NCBI GenBank assembly: GCA_963575745.1
Contig: CAUYUJ010015266.1
Location: 125,001 to 189,000, forward strand
DNA from: Prorocentrum cordatum
Lineage: Eukaryota; Sar; Dinophyceae; Prorocentrales; Prorocentraceae
Direction of reading: 5' to 3'
Length of the DNA stretch: 64,000 nt
Shown here in pieces: positions 31,474 to 42,200 of the stretch. The notes beneath the pieces were generated by a model. That model made no database searches and was not told the DNA's origin. It saw nothing but the letters and a program-made list of their open reading frames with translations. The position numbers and the translations under genes were made by a program. Within the stretch, counting starts at the first letter, position 1. Every line of letters starts with the position of its first letter.

Positions 31474-33620
31474 GTGGGGGACCGTCGGAGTCGCTGCGAG
31501 AACTGCTCCGCGCACTTCCTGACCGAGGTAAGAGCGTGGTGGTGCCCGAAGTGCCAGAGCGGCCCCAACCGCCCGGGGAGGAGGGATAGCTGCGGTAGCT
31601 GCGGCGAGCCCTGCCACAAGAGGGAATGGCTCCTGGCCGAGGTGGAGCGGATACGGCGGACCAAGAGGGGAGCGGAAGCGTGGGCCAGGTACATCGAGCG
31701 GAACCCCGAGGGGGACCGCGAGACCGAACCCCAGACGACCCTCACCCTGCAGGACTTCGTCCTGGGTCTCCGACGTGGGACCTCACCCCCACAGGGCCGT
31801 CCCACCGGGAAGGGGAAGAGGCCCGGCGCACCCCCGAAAGGAGGAAAGGGGCGTGGGCGGGGGAAAGAGCCACAGGGCGGCCGAGGGAAGTCCCGAGGGA
31901 AGTCTCGCTTGGGGAAGGGGAGTGGGCCCCCGTCGCGCAAGCGCTGGGAGTATTACGACAACACCCAGCCCCCCCCAGGGGTGTGCCGGTACTATTGGAA
32001 AAGCCGCCCCTGCAAGACGTCGGGCTGCAAGTACCGCCACCACCACCCGTGGGGCCCCCCCGCGCCGGCCCAACCGGAAGACCGCCCGCCCAAGGACGGC
32101 TCCCCAGAACGGGGGAGGAGCGGAAGCCTGGGACGACCCCGGCCCCGGGAGCGGAGCCGGGGCGCCTCCTCGGAAAGCCGGGGGAGGGGATCACCCTCCC
32201 CAGTCCGGGCCAAGGAGGGCCCCCCCCCTGCGGCTCGGGACCCACCCGGTGCGGGAGGGGAGGCGAAGCCGGGCGTGGAGGACCTCCCGAGGGTCATCGA
32301 GGAGCAGAGCGTCGGAGGTGGCCAGCGCAAGCGGATCGCCGTCATCCGGCATCACGTGGAGGCGGCAGGCGGTCAGGCGGGAGGGACCGCGCCCAAACCC
32401 CGCGCGCGGCGCGGCATGGGAGTCATGGAGGTGCCCTGTGTCCACGCGCGGGTGGCCCCCCACACTCTATTCGTCGGGGCCAACGGGACCTCCCGCTACA
32501 TCTGCTGCCGCCTCTGCAGGATGGGGGCAGGCGCGCACCTGGTGGTAGCCAAGGAGCAGACGGAGGAGATTTGGAGGTTCCTGGTGATGCGCCTGATCTT
32601 CACCATGGAGGGGCGCAGGGCGCGGGCCAAGTTTCCAGATCCGTGGAAGACGGGACTTACGGAGGCCCCCTTGCCCCCGCCCCCAGACAGCCGCCTTGTC
32701 CGGCTGGTGATCGGGGAGGACCGAGACCCTGCCTTGGTCGCCGACCCTCGCGACCCGAGGCGGCCAGTCCAGACGAGGGAGCGTGCGGGAGCCGGCGCAC
32801 TCACGCAGCGGGTATCCGCCTTCCTCGGAGGACTCTGGCCCGCGGGGCCCCGGGAAGAGGACGAATCCCCGCGGGACCGCCGAGCGGCCGCGCACCTCGA
32901 CCGCGCCACCCTGCGCGTCCCCGAAGGCGTTCCCAGCCACCTAGACTGGGGCGGCAAGACCTTCCTCACCCTCCTCCGGGAGTACCCCGAGCGGCGTCGC
33001 CAGCTCCGCCGCCGCCGGCAGGAACCCCGTCTCCACGCGCTGCACAAGTTTCGGGATTGGCTGCGGGAGGAGTCTGCCTCGGGGAACCCCTTTGGAGGGG
33101 AGCCAGTCCCTCTGACCCCAGGGGGGGAGGAGACGGAGGACGACCCGGCTGACTTCATCCCGGCCGGGCAGGAGGCCTCAGGATGGACGGTGGAGGGAGC
33201 CTCCGAGGTGCCCCGCGCGCCCCGCCCGGAGCCGGACGTCAACCCGCGACTCTTGGTCGCGGTCGACACCGCCAACGGAGGCATGACGTTCCATGGGTCC
33301 GACTTCCGGGTCAAGTACCTGCAGGTCGCCCGCGCCCTCGGACTCGACTTCGTAAGAGGCCTCCGGGTGGACGAGGAGCCCCACCTGTTCCCGGGACTCG
33401 GGCAGGGCAGCGCCCAAGCACGCCGGGTCTGGAACTTCCGCCTGGCGGCGAACGGGAGGGAGTACACCATCCGTTCGGCGGAGCTGCGTGGTGCCGACCT
33501 CCGGGACATGGACCTGACCCTGGGGGTCCCAGACCAGCGGTACCTCGGGATGGACATTCTCCATTCGCAGGGAGTTATTGACCTCTGGGAGCTTGGCGCC
33601 CGGGGGCTACCGATCGTCCA
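31474..33620 (+). pseudogene. Zinc-finger protein with a retropepsin-like domain
   Basis: N-terminal zinc-ribbon-like Cys pairs: CENC, CPKC, CGSCGEPCHKREW (31495-31630). At 31984-32040 a classic CCCH finger, C-x8-C-x4-C-x3-H (CRYYWKSRPCKTSGCKYRH). A further C/H-rich stretch lies at 32430-32530 (VPCVHARVAP, YICCRLCRMG). From 33250 a retropepsin-like fold is suggested by LLVAVDTANGGMTF (Asp codon 33264) and RYLGMDILHSQGVIDLWEL (33538-33590), matching the D-T/S-G and the final LGxDxL elements. The Gly of DTG is Ala here. A protease inside a gag-pol region would fit. The frame remains open to 33852 but loses similarity after about 33650. Confidence 0.45.
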
Positions 33621-33799
33621 GAACGCGTCGGGCCACGTCTGCTACACGGCGACCCTGCCTGCCTGTTCGCCCCGCACAGTGGAAGGCCTGGCGGGACCCG
33701 ACCACGGAGAGCCAGACCCTCTACCCCTTCCACGCGGGCGGAGCCCCCTCGGGGAGGGGGGGCGCCCCCGCGGGCGCGACCGAGGTGGTGGGGGCCCCT

Positions 33800-34545
33800 C
33801 CCGCGCGCGCTATGACCCCCCTGCATCAGGAGGCCGTGGCGCAGATGCATAGGGACCTGGTGGCTATGGGCCGACCGGAGGCGGCCGCCCTCCTGCTCAG
33901 GCTGATCCTTCAGGATGAGGGACCGCCCCCTGATGCGGACGTGGAGGATGGGATCGGCGACCCCCGGACCCGCATCCGTGGGGGGCCGACCCTGGTCGTC
34001 CGGGGGGCGGAGAGGTCCCGTGCCAGGACGACGGAGGGGGGGCGATCCGCAACTTCCAGAGGGGCGGGGAGTGGCACTCCAAGTTCTGGCACGACTTCGT
34101 GCGGCGGTGCGGGAGCAGCGACTTCGACCCCGACCGAGCCCTGGACGTTGCCCGCGCCTTCCTGTCCCAGGTGGAGGATTACGGGCCCCTGGCTGACCAG
34201 CTGGACAACGAGGGGTGGGAGGATCTCCACACCCAGGTGCGGGACCACCTCGCGGACTACCCCCCGGATTTCAGGGCGAGGCAGTACCTGTACCAGCAGC
34301 CCGCGGAGGTGGCCCGGAGGGTCCTGCGCGACTGGCGCCCCTCCGACCCCGGGATGACCCGGCACGAAAACTTCGCCAAGTACTACACGGGCCTAATCAA
34401 CCAGAAGCGGGAGGAGGTGGTAGAGGAGATCCACCAGGCGGCCTATAGTGATTACTTGGCGCGTGTCGCCCCCTCCCGGAGGGAGCCCACCGCGTGGGGG
34501 GGCTCCCAAACCCCCGGGGGAGGGACCGCGGACCCCGGGCGGAGC
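33800..34545 (+). pseudogene. Helical retroelement-type fragment
   Basis: After a frameshift near 33900-34050 the frame reads NFQRGGEWHSKFWHDFVRRC, DPDRALDVARAFLSQVEDYG, GMTRHENFAKYYTGLINQKR and EIHQAAYSDYLARVA, a strongly helical, folded-looking segment. Not recognised. The following 200 bp are Pro/Gly-rich linker. Confidence 0.35.
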
Positions 34546-34711
34546 GGGGAGGGCCAGGCCCAGGAGCCCCCGCCCGAGCGCCCCCGACCCCCGGGGGGAG
34601 CCCTTTCCGGGGCGAGGTCCAGCACGGACGGCCCCCCTCAAGAGGGAAGAGGCCCGGCAAGGGCGCGCTTGACCGAGGAGCCAGCGGAAGGCTGGGAAGC
34701 GGCCCCAGGGG

Positions 34712-35640
34712 ATGGCCGCCCAGGACGCTGCCCCCCCGCCCAAAGGCGGGAACCCGAAGCCGAGGCCTCCGGAGAGACCCGCACCCGCCCGGGAGGGGGA
34801 GAGCAGGAGGGGGCTGGGCCCGAGGGCCCGCCAGATCGACCTGCTACCAGGCGCGCGGGTGATCTACCACAGCTTGACCTACGACAACTACGTAAACGGG
34901 GTCGTGCGGGGAGTGCGGAACGACAACCTCGACTACTACGACCTGGACGTCAAGCCCTACGCCCAAATCGCGCGGATCCACCTCCCCGCGCCGCCGCCGC
35001 GCGAAGAGGGACCCCCGGAAGCGGATGCGCGCGCGACGGTGCCAGGCTGCAGCGTGCGCTACAGTCCTCCCCCACCATCCCAGGCCCCCGGCGGGGGAGG
35101 AAAGGGGGAGGGAGGCCCGGCAACGGGTGCTCCGGGGAGAGGGGCGCCCAGTGGGCCCGGGGGCGTCCCCCCACCGGCGGGACCCCCACCCCCGAAGGAG
35201 GGAGGTCACGGGGCGACAGCAGGGGGTGGCGCGCCAGCCCAGGGCGCGGGGGGCTCAGCCGCGCCACACAAGGCCACCCCAGCGTTCCCGGCGGCCGGGG
35301 CTCACGCGCTGGGCAGCGGAGGGAGGAGCACGGCGCCCGCAGCGGGCGCCGGGCCCCAAGGCGCCCCCCCGCCCCCGGCGGAGCCCCCTCCATTTCGGAC
35401 CGCATGCGTGATCGCAACCATGCGGGGCCCACCTTCCTCGGTCTTGGCCCTAGTGGAACGCCACTCAGATGGGTCCCACTCCTTGGTGCACGGGATCGAG
35501 CGGTGCGAGGCGTCGGCCGCGGTTACCGCTTGGAGGGCCCTGGACGAGCAACTCGGGGTCGCCCTCTCTCCGTCCACGAACTGCGACGCCGCCCCCCACG
35601 TCTGGGAATGCCCACAGCACCCTGCGGAAGAGACCCCTGG
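34712..35640 (+). pseudogene. Fragment with a Nudix-like domain, first half
   Basis: Starts with an SH3-like or chromo-like segment (DLLPGARVIYHSLTYDNYVN, DNLDYYDLDVKPYAQIARIH), then a long Pro/Gly linker. From about 35400 it reads ACVIATMRGPPSSVLALVER and VHGIERCEASAAVTAWRALD followed by EQLGV. This resembles the Nudix strand ('vLLv.r') and the Nudix box G-x5-E-x7-R-E-x2-E-E-x-G with several box residues changed. Nudix enzymes cleave nucleoside diphosphates linked to another group. The altered box suggests loss of activity or a binding role. Confidence 0.35.
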
Positions 35641-36955
35641 GGCTGCTCGCCCCACGCCCGGCGGCTCCACTCCACCCAGGACAGAGCCTACTACTACCAC
35701 TTCCATTCGGTACAAGGGAACCTGCGGCAGTGGAGGGGCACGCCGGGCAGGGAGTACGTCCTGATGTCGGTGGATGACCTCCGGAGGCTGCGCTTCCCCG
35801 CCGCCAGCGACCAGCGCATGATCTGGAGGGCCCTGGAGCAGGCGGAGGAAGTGGAGCGAGTCCGGGCGCGTGCCCAGCCGGGGCCCCCGCCGGAGGGGGC
35901 GGCGGGCGCCGCGCCCGCATCCGGGACGGCGGGGAGAGCGGCGGGCGCCGACCCATTCGCCGCCCGGCCCAGCCTCCGGATCACGCTCCAGGGGATAGCG
36001 GGCCCCCAGCACGTCGAGGAGCGTCACCGTCTCCTCCGGGCGCGCCTCATCACCCTCTCGGGCGTCCTCGACACGCCCGGTGACCGGGAAGCCCGGGGCT
36101 GCACGCACGAAGACCTTGTGGCCTCCCTGGAGGAGTCGTACTCCGAGGTTCACCAGGTGTTCTTCACGGAGTCGCGGCGCACCCTCGCGTTCGCCTCCGG
36201 GGTCGGGCCCCCGGAGCTCACCCGCAGGCCCGAGGCCGCAAAGAAGCTACTCGAGGAAGGAGATCATGATGGGGCCCTCCATGCGGCCCTGGGGCCCGGG
36301 GTGGCCCCGGTGCAGCGACGGGCGGAGGGGGGCCTCGACCCCGCGCGGGAAGCGGAAAAGCCTCCCCCGGAGGAGCCACCCCCGGCACCCGCAGACCTCG
36401 GGAGCGCGCCGGTCGCCCCCGGCCCTGCTGGACCGGCGCAAGGAGAAGCCCAGTACGATTCGGGGGAGTCGGGCGGGAGCGCAAGAGGAGCGTACGAGGA
36501 GGACCCCGACGAGGACCTTTACGACTGGGTGGCCAGCTGGATCCCGGAAGGGATGGCGGCGGACTGGGTGCGCACCCCCATGCTGCCGACGGGCGGCTAC
36601 ACTATCAGGGCGCCCATCCCCACAAGCTGGGTGGAGCTGTGGAAGCCCGAGGTCCTGCAGGAGATGGGCCACTTCCCCCCGGAGCTGGCGGCATGGCTGG
36701 ACTCCACCATTCGGGTCGGGGGGGATGGATGGACCCAGTTGGATGGGTGTCCGCGGAGCCTGGACACCCACCGCACCCTCCCGCTCCGCTTGGAGGAGGG
36801 AGGCACGGAGACGGTCTACTACCACCCGAAGCACATGCTGCTGTTCTTCGTGGAGGCGCGGGAGGTCTACAGGCTGATGCACCTGGTCCAGGGCCCAGTC
36901 CCCCAGCACCTCAAGGCGCACCGGGATGGGCAAAACCTCCGAACGGTACGCCTCC
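35641..36955 (+). pseudogene. Nudix-like domain, second half, and downstream fragment
   Basis: After a frameshift near 35640-35690 the fold seems to continue with DRAYYYHFHSVQGNLRQWRG, EYVLMSVDDLRRLRF, the typical 'W/V.. .dL..l.f' end of Nudix proteins. Further on: ARLITLSGVLDTPGDREARG, MAADWVRTPMLPTGGYTIRA, TVYYHPKHMLLFFVEAREVY, a folded-looking block of unknown type. Confidence 0.35.
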
Positions 36956-36959
36956 CCCC

Positions 36960-37907
36960 CCGCCGCTTTGGAAGACCGCGGAGCTCGTCGCCGGCGGGGG
37001 GGCGGACGGGGCCGCGGGGGGGCACCCCGCTGGCGCGGAGAGCGGGGGCGGGAGACCCCTCCCAGATCAGGGCGCGGAGCCGCCTCAGGACGCGCCCGCT
37101 GAGGAGGGGCGGGGAGGCGGGGGCGCGGAGCCGGGAGGGGGAGCGGACCAGAAGGGCGAGGCCGACCTTCTCGGGGCCGCCAGCCCGGCTCAGGGCGCGG
37201 CGGAGGACGGGTCTAGGCTGGAGGGACCGGCCGAGTCACCCGAGCCCCCGGAGGGCGCCCAGCCCAGGCACCCGCGCTTCCAGCTGCCGGAGGAAGGGCC
37301 CCCGGGGCCCGAGCCGGCACCCCCGGCCGAGGGTCAGGGACCCCAGGAGGCGGAGCCGGCGGCGCCGGCCGAGGACACCTTCGAGACCCGGGAGCTATTC
37401 TGGTCGGACGCGTGGCTACAAGCCCCGAGGGGTGGCGGCTTCCGCAACGTCCTGCAGGTCCTGGTGGAGATCCTCGTCGACGAGCAGAGGGCGGGGGCCT
37501 CCTCCTCCCCCGGTGGAGAGCGACTGTTCCACCTGGGGGACTTCAGCCGCAGGGCCCAGGCGGGACTGGGCCAGACCAACGGGCGGATCGCGGAGGAGTA
37601 CCTGGAGGACACGTTCGGGGAAGGCGTTCAGACCAATACCAACCCGTCCACCGGGAGGGAGTACAGGATCCCCGAGGTCATGGAGAAGTTGCAGGAGACG
37701 AGGGAGGCAGCCCTGCGGAGGAGCCTGGAAATGATCCGGCCGGAGGCAGAAGCCCCGAGACCAGCCTGGGGCGGGCTGCCCCGTTCCCCCCGCGAGGCTG
37801 GGGGGACCGACGCACGGGGCAAGGGGGGGGGCCCTACCAGCCGTGCACGGGAGGCGACCCCGGAGCCCCCGGCGGGGGCGACACTGCAGCTGGGGGAGAC
37901 GGACTGA
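36960..37907 (+). pseudogene. Last ORF fragment of the GC-rich block
   Basis: The frame from 36960 to the stop at 37907 is Gly/Pro/Glu-rich, then globular from 37376 (EDTFETRELFWSDAWLQAPR, VLQVLVEILVDEQRAGASSS, GLGQTNGRIAEEYLEDTFGE). No family recognised. It ends 410 bp before repeat B1, as expected for the last ORF of an element. Confidence 0.35.
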
Positions 37908-38316
37908 GCCGGACCCGGCCTTGTGCGGACGTCCGGGAGGCGGGTGGCCTTCTCCATGAATTCATCACGGACCCTCCTCTCGAGGAGGGGTGGCCCCGAG
38001 TTTTTTGGGCCCCCCTGCACGCACGCCGGCCGCCGAGTCATGAACGTGTTAAGCGGCTGCACAGGACGCGGGCAGGGTGACCCCTGCGCGGCCCCGGTCA
38101 CTCTCCCCTCCCCGCCCCACGTGGCGCACTGCGCGGACATGCCCTGGTGCGCCTGGAGTGGAGCTCCCCCTTGGCGGGGCTCGGTGGTGGAGCTGGCCCG
38201 CGGCCTTCTTTTTTAATCGTCTCGTGGGGCCCCGCCCCCTGCCTGTGAGCAGCTTGCCCACTGGAGGTCGGCGGCGGCTTGGACTTTTACCGGAGGGTGG
38301 GGCCCGGGACGGGCGT

Positions 38317-38384
38317 AGGCGGAATGCCTGCGGCTGTGCTGGGCCCCTTCCTCTCTTGACAGTTAGCGGAGCTTGGGGGGAATA
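38317..38384 (+). repeat. Split direct repeat B1
   Basis: 68 bp beginning AGGCGGAATGCCTGCGGCTG and ending GGAGCTTGGGGGGAATA. It matches B2 (38574-38660) with three mismatches and one 19-bp gap. A2 starts at the next base. Confidence 0.85.
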
Positions 38385-38502
38385 TGGTCTCGTTTGGCTA
38401 TGCCTAAACGGTTTTATTCCCCTAGGCCGCAGTGCTCTGGCCCCCTCCCCCTTTTTCCCTTTCCCCTCTTCCGCAGCCGTCTGTGCTTCGAGCTGTGCTT
38501 TT
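38385..38502 (+). repeat. Split direct repeat A2
   Basis: 118 bp matching A1 (13858-13977) from TGGTCTCGTTTGGC to GAGCTGTGCTTTT, same orientation, with a few substitutions and small gaps in T and C runs. Confidence 0.85.
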
Positions 38503-38573
38503 CCACCTCCCACCCCACAACTTGTTTCAAGGAGCTGTTCCCTGGAGTCCCCTTCGTCAGTCGGAGAGCTCCA

Positions 38574-38660
38574 AGGCGGAATGCCTGCGGCTGTGCTCGC
38601 GGTCGTCGCCAAAACAGGGCCCCCTCCTCTCTTGACAGTTAACGGAGTTTGGGGGGAATA
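38574..38660 (+). repeat. Split direct repeat B2
   Basis: 87 bp matching B1. The 19-bp extra piece (CGCGGTCGTCGCCAAAACA) lies between the two shared blocks. Ends GGGGGGAATA, after which composition changes to CTAT-type flank. Confidence 0.85.
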
Positions 38661-38716
38661 AACGTATTCGAAAGTGATTTATCTCCCTTTGTCGACCGGT
38701 TAGGCGGCCCAGGCCT

Positions 38717-39226
38717 ATGTATATTGACAAGGGGATGGTCCAGCGGGCTATTAAACAGTGCATCACTCTGAACAACTTCATCGAGACCCTTCGCGCTGGC
38801 GATGTTGACCGGGATCGCATCTATGAGTGGCTATTTCCGAACGTTCCCCAAGGGAACCGCGGGTGGTCATGTATATCACCGCTCAATATCCTGAACTATG
38901 TCTTGCTGTACATGAAGAGCCGTTATGCGGCTATGGCGGCGTCGGCTATGGTGCCTTTGTTGTATTGGGACTCTAAGCCACATGCTGTGGCAGGCATAGT
39001 CCTGCAGGGTTGGCTCCAGTACGTGGACATCGAAGGGCCTATCACGTGGAAACAGTTCGTCAACATCGGGCACCATAAGCTGCCGAACGGGCGTCCGACT
39101 ATCGAGACCACTGTTGATTGGATCCGTCTCACACGCGATGACGATCGCCCGGAGACTATCTTTTTCTGGTTCATCGACTTCGACGCCAGGTCACCTCCGC
39201 AGGAGACCCCTTATGCCACCCAGTGA
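38717..39226 (+). CDS. Unknown 169-aa protein in CTAT-rich flank
   Basis: ATG 38717 to the stop at 39226. Folded-looking: MVQRAIKQCITLNNFIETLR, YEWLFPNVPQGNRGWSCISP, LQGWLQYVDIEGPITWKQFV and a C-terminal ETIFFWFIDFDA. No known domain. It lies directly right of repeat B2 and just before the hairpin satellite, and shares the CTAT bias of the Helitron region. It might be the remains of another element or a small expressed gene. Confidence 0.4.
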   Translation: MYIDKGMVQRAIKQCITLNNFIETLRAGDVDRDRIYEWLFPNVPQGNRGWSCISPLNILNYVLLYMKSRYAAMAASAMVPLLYWDSKPHAVAGIVLQGWLQYVDIEGPITWKQFVNIGHHKLPNGRPTIETTVDWIRLTRDDDRPETIFFWFIDFDARSPPQETPYATQ

Positions 39227-39267
39227 AGCCAGGGCCGTGTTCTTTCTTCCTGAACCTATTCTTTCCC

Positions 39268-42200
39268 ATGCTATGCTATGTTATGCTATGCTATGCTATG
39301 CTACACCATATGTTCCCCAGTTTTGGGGGAATTTATGCTTTGCCATGCTGTTCTATGCTGTGCTATGCTATGCTATGCTACGCAATGGGTTTCCCACTTT
39401 TTGGGGGGACCTATGCTGTGACATGTTACGCTATGCTATGCTATGCTATGCTACACCATAGGTTCCCCACTTTTAGGGGAACCTATGCTTTGCCATGCTG
39501 TGCTATGCTATGCTATGCTATGCTATGCTATGCTACACCATAGGTTCCCCACTTTTCGGGGAACCTATGCTGTGCCCTGTGCTATGCTATGCTATGTTAT
39601 GCTATGCCACACCATAGGTTCCCCACTTTTGGGGGAACCTATGCTTTGCCATGCTGTGCTTTGCTATGCTATGCTATGCTATGCTATGCTACACCATGGG
39701 TTCCCCAGTTTTTGGGGAACCTATGCTTTGCCATGGTGTGATATGCTATGCTATGCTATGCTATGCTACACCATAGGTTCCCCACTTTTGGGGGAACCTA
39801 TGCTTTGCCGTGCTATGCTATGCTATGCTATGCTACACCATAGGTTCCCCGCTTTTTGGGGGAACCTATGCTTTGCCATGCTGTGCTATGCTATGCTATG
39901 CTATGTTGTGCTATGCGATGCCACACCATAGGTTCCCCACTTTTTGGGGAACCTATGCTGTGCCATGCTGTGCTATGCTATGCTATGCTATGCTACACCA
40001 TAGGTTCTCCACTGTTAGGGGAACACATGCTTTGCCATGTTGTGCTATGCTATGCTATGCCATGGTATGCTATGCTATGCTACACCATAGGTTCCCCACT
40101 TTTGGGGGAACCTATGCTTTGCCATGCTGTGCTATGCTATGCTATGCTATGTTATGCTACACCATAGGTTCCCCAGTTTTTGGGGAACCGATGCTTTGCC
40201 ATGCTGTGCTATGCTATGCTATGCTATGCCACACCAGAGGTTCCCCACTTTTGGGGGAACCTATGCTTTGCCATGCTGTGCTATGATATGCTATGCTATG
40301 CTACATCATAGGTTCTCCACTTTTTGGGGAACCTATGCTTTGCCATGTTGTGCTATGCTATGCCATGGTATGCTATGCTATGCTACACCATAGGTTCCCC
40401 ACTTTTTGGGGAACCTATGCTTTGCCATGCTGTGCTATGCTACGATATGCTACGCTATGCAATGCTATGCTACACCAAATGTTCCCCAGTTCTGGGGGAA
40501 CCTACGCTTTGCCATGCTGTGCTATGCTATGCTATGCTATGCTATGCTACACCATAGGTTCACCAGTTTGGGGGGAACCCATGCTTTGCCATGCTGTGCT
40601 ATGCTAAGCTATGCTATGCTACACCATGGGTTCCCCACTTTTTGGGGAACCGATGCTGTGCCATGCTGTGCTATGCTATGCTATGCTATGCTATGCTACA
40701 CCATAGGGTCCACACTTTTTGGGGAACCTATGCTTTGTCATGCTATGCTATGCTATGCTATGCACACCATAGGTTCCCCACTTTTTGGGTAACCTATGCT
40801 CTGCCATGCTGTGCTATGCTATGCTATGCTGCACCATAGGTTCCTTACTTGTGGGGGAACCCATGCTTTGCCATGCTGTGCTATGATATGCTATGCTGTG
40901 ATCTGCTATGCTACACCATGTGTTCCCCAGTTTTTGAGGAACCTATGCTTTGCCATGCTGTGCTATGCGTTGCTATGCTATGCTATGTTGCACCATAGGT
41001 TCCCCACTTTTTGAGGAACCTGTGCGTTGCCATGCTGTGCTATGCTATGCTATGCTACGCTATGCTACAGCATAGGTTCCCCAAAACGTGGGGAACCTAT
41101 GCTTTGCCTTGCTGTGCAATGCTATGCTATGCTATGCTGTGCTATGCCACACCATACTTCATCCATGCTATGCTATGCTATGCTATGCTATGCTATGCTA
41201 CACCATAGGTTCCCCAGTTTTGGGGGAACCTGTGGTTTGCCATGCTGTGCTATGTTATGCCATTCTATGCTATGCTGTGCTGCACCGTAGGTTCCCCACT
41301 TTTTGAAGAACATATGTTTGCCATGCTGTGCTATGCTATGCTATGCTATGCTATGTTACACCATAGGTTCCCCACTTTTTGGGGAACCTATGCTTTGCCA
41401 TGCTGTGCTATGCTATAATTGCTATGGTATGCACACCATAGGTTCCCAACTTTTTTGGATAACCTATGCTCTGCCATGCTGTGCCATGCTATGCTATGCT
41501 ACACCATGGGCTCCCTACTTTCGGGGGAACCCACGCTTTGCTATGCTGTGCTATGCTATGCTATGCTATGCTATGGTAGACCATAGGTTCCCCATGTTTT
41601 TGGGGAACCTATGCTTTGCCATGCTGTGCTATGCTATGCTGTGCTATGCTATGCTATGCTACATCATAGGTTCCCCACTTTTTGGGGAACCTATGCTTTG
41701 CCATGCTGTGCTATGATATGATATAATGCTATGCGTTGCTGCACCATAGGTTCCCCACTTTTTGGGGAACCTATGCTTTGCCATGCTGTGCTATGCTATG
41801 CTATGCCATGCTATGCTGTGCTGTGCTATGCTATGCTATGCTACACCACAGGTTCCCCACTTTTGGGGGAACCTATGCTCTGCCATGCTGTGCTGTGCTA
41901 GTATGCTACACCATAGGTTCCCTACTTTTTTTTTGAGGGGGGGGGGCATGTTTTGCCATGCTGTGGTATGCTGTGTTATGATATGCTATGCGATGCTATG
42001 CTAAACCATAGGTTCCCCACTTTTTGGGGAACATATGCTTTGCCATGCTGTGCTATGCTATGATATGCTATGCTATGCTACACCATAGGTTATAGGGCTG
42101 ATTACGGGCGGCGTCTGGTTACGGTGACTCGTGGTACTTCGTCGTGCGGTTCGAACCGCATCGTGCTCCTGTAACCAGACGCCACCTGGCATCAGGTGGC

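Larger units (their letters stand above)
13858..38660 (+). mobile_element. Candidate 24.8-kb composite element with split direct repeats
   Basis: Left end repeat A1 (13858-13977) recurs as A2 (38385-38502). A2 is immediately preceded by B1 (38317-38384) and followed, 71 bp later, by B2 (38574-38660). The order A1...B1-A2-B2 is the split direct repeat layout of PAT/Ngaro-type tyrosine-recombinase retroelements. Sequence outside both ends is CTAT-rich satellite-type DNA; sequence just inside is GC-rich retroelement-type DNA. Inside lie, on plus, gag, zinc-finger, protease-like and Nudix-like fragments (14009-14900, 26141-37907), and, on minus, two large genes with introns (15789-25630). No RT or recombinase was found inside. 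Alternatives: two separate element copies, or an element interrupted by an ~11-kb insertion. Confidence 0.45.

Noticed and set aside
42136-42160. tRNA gene suggested by the B-box-like GGTTCGAACC
   Set aside because: No A box or cloverleaf could be built around it; the word is part of a palindrome.
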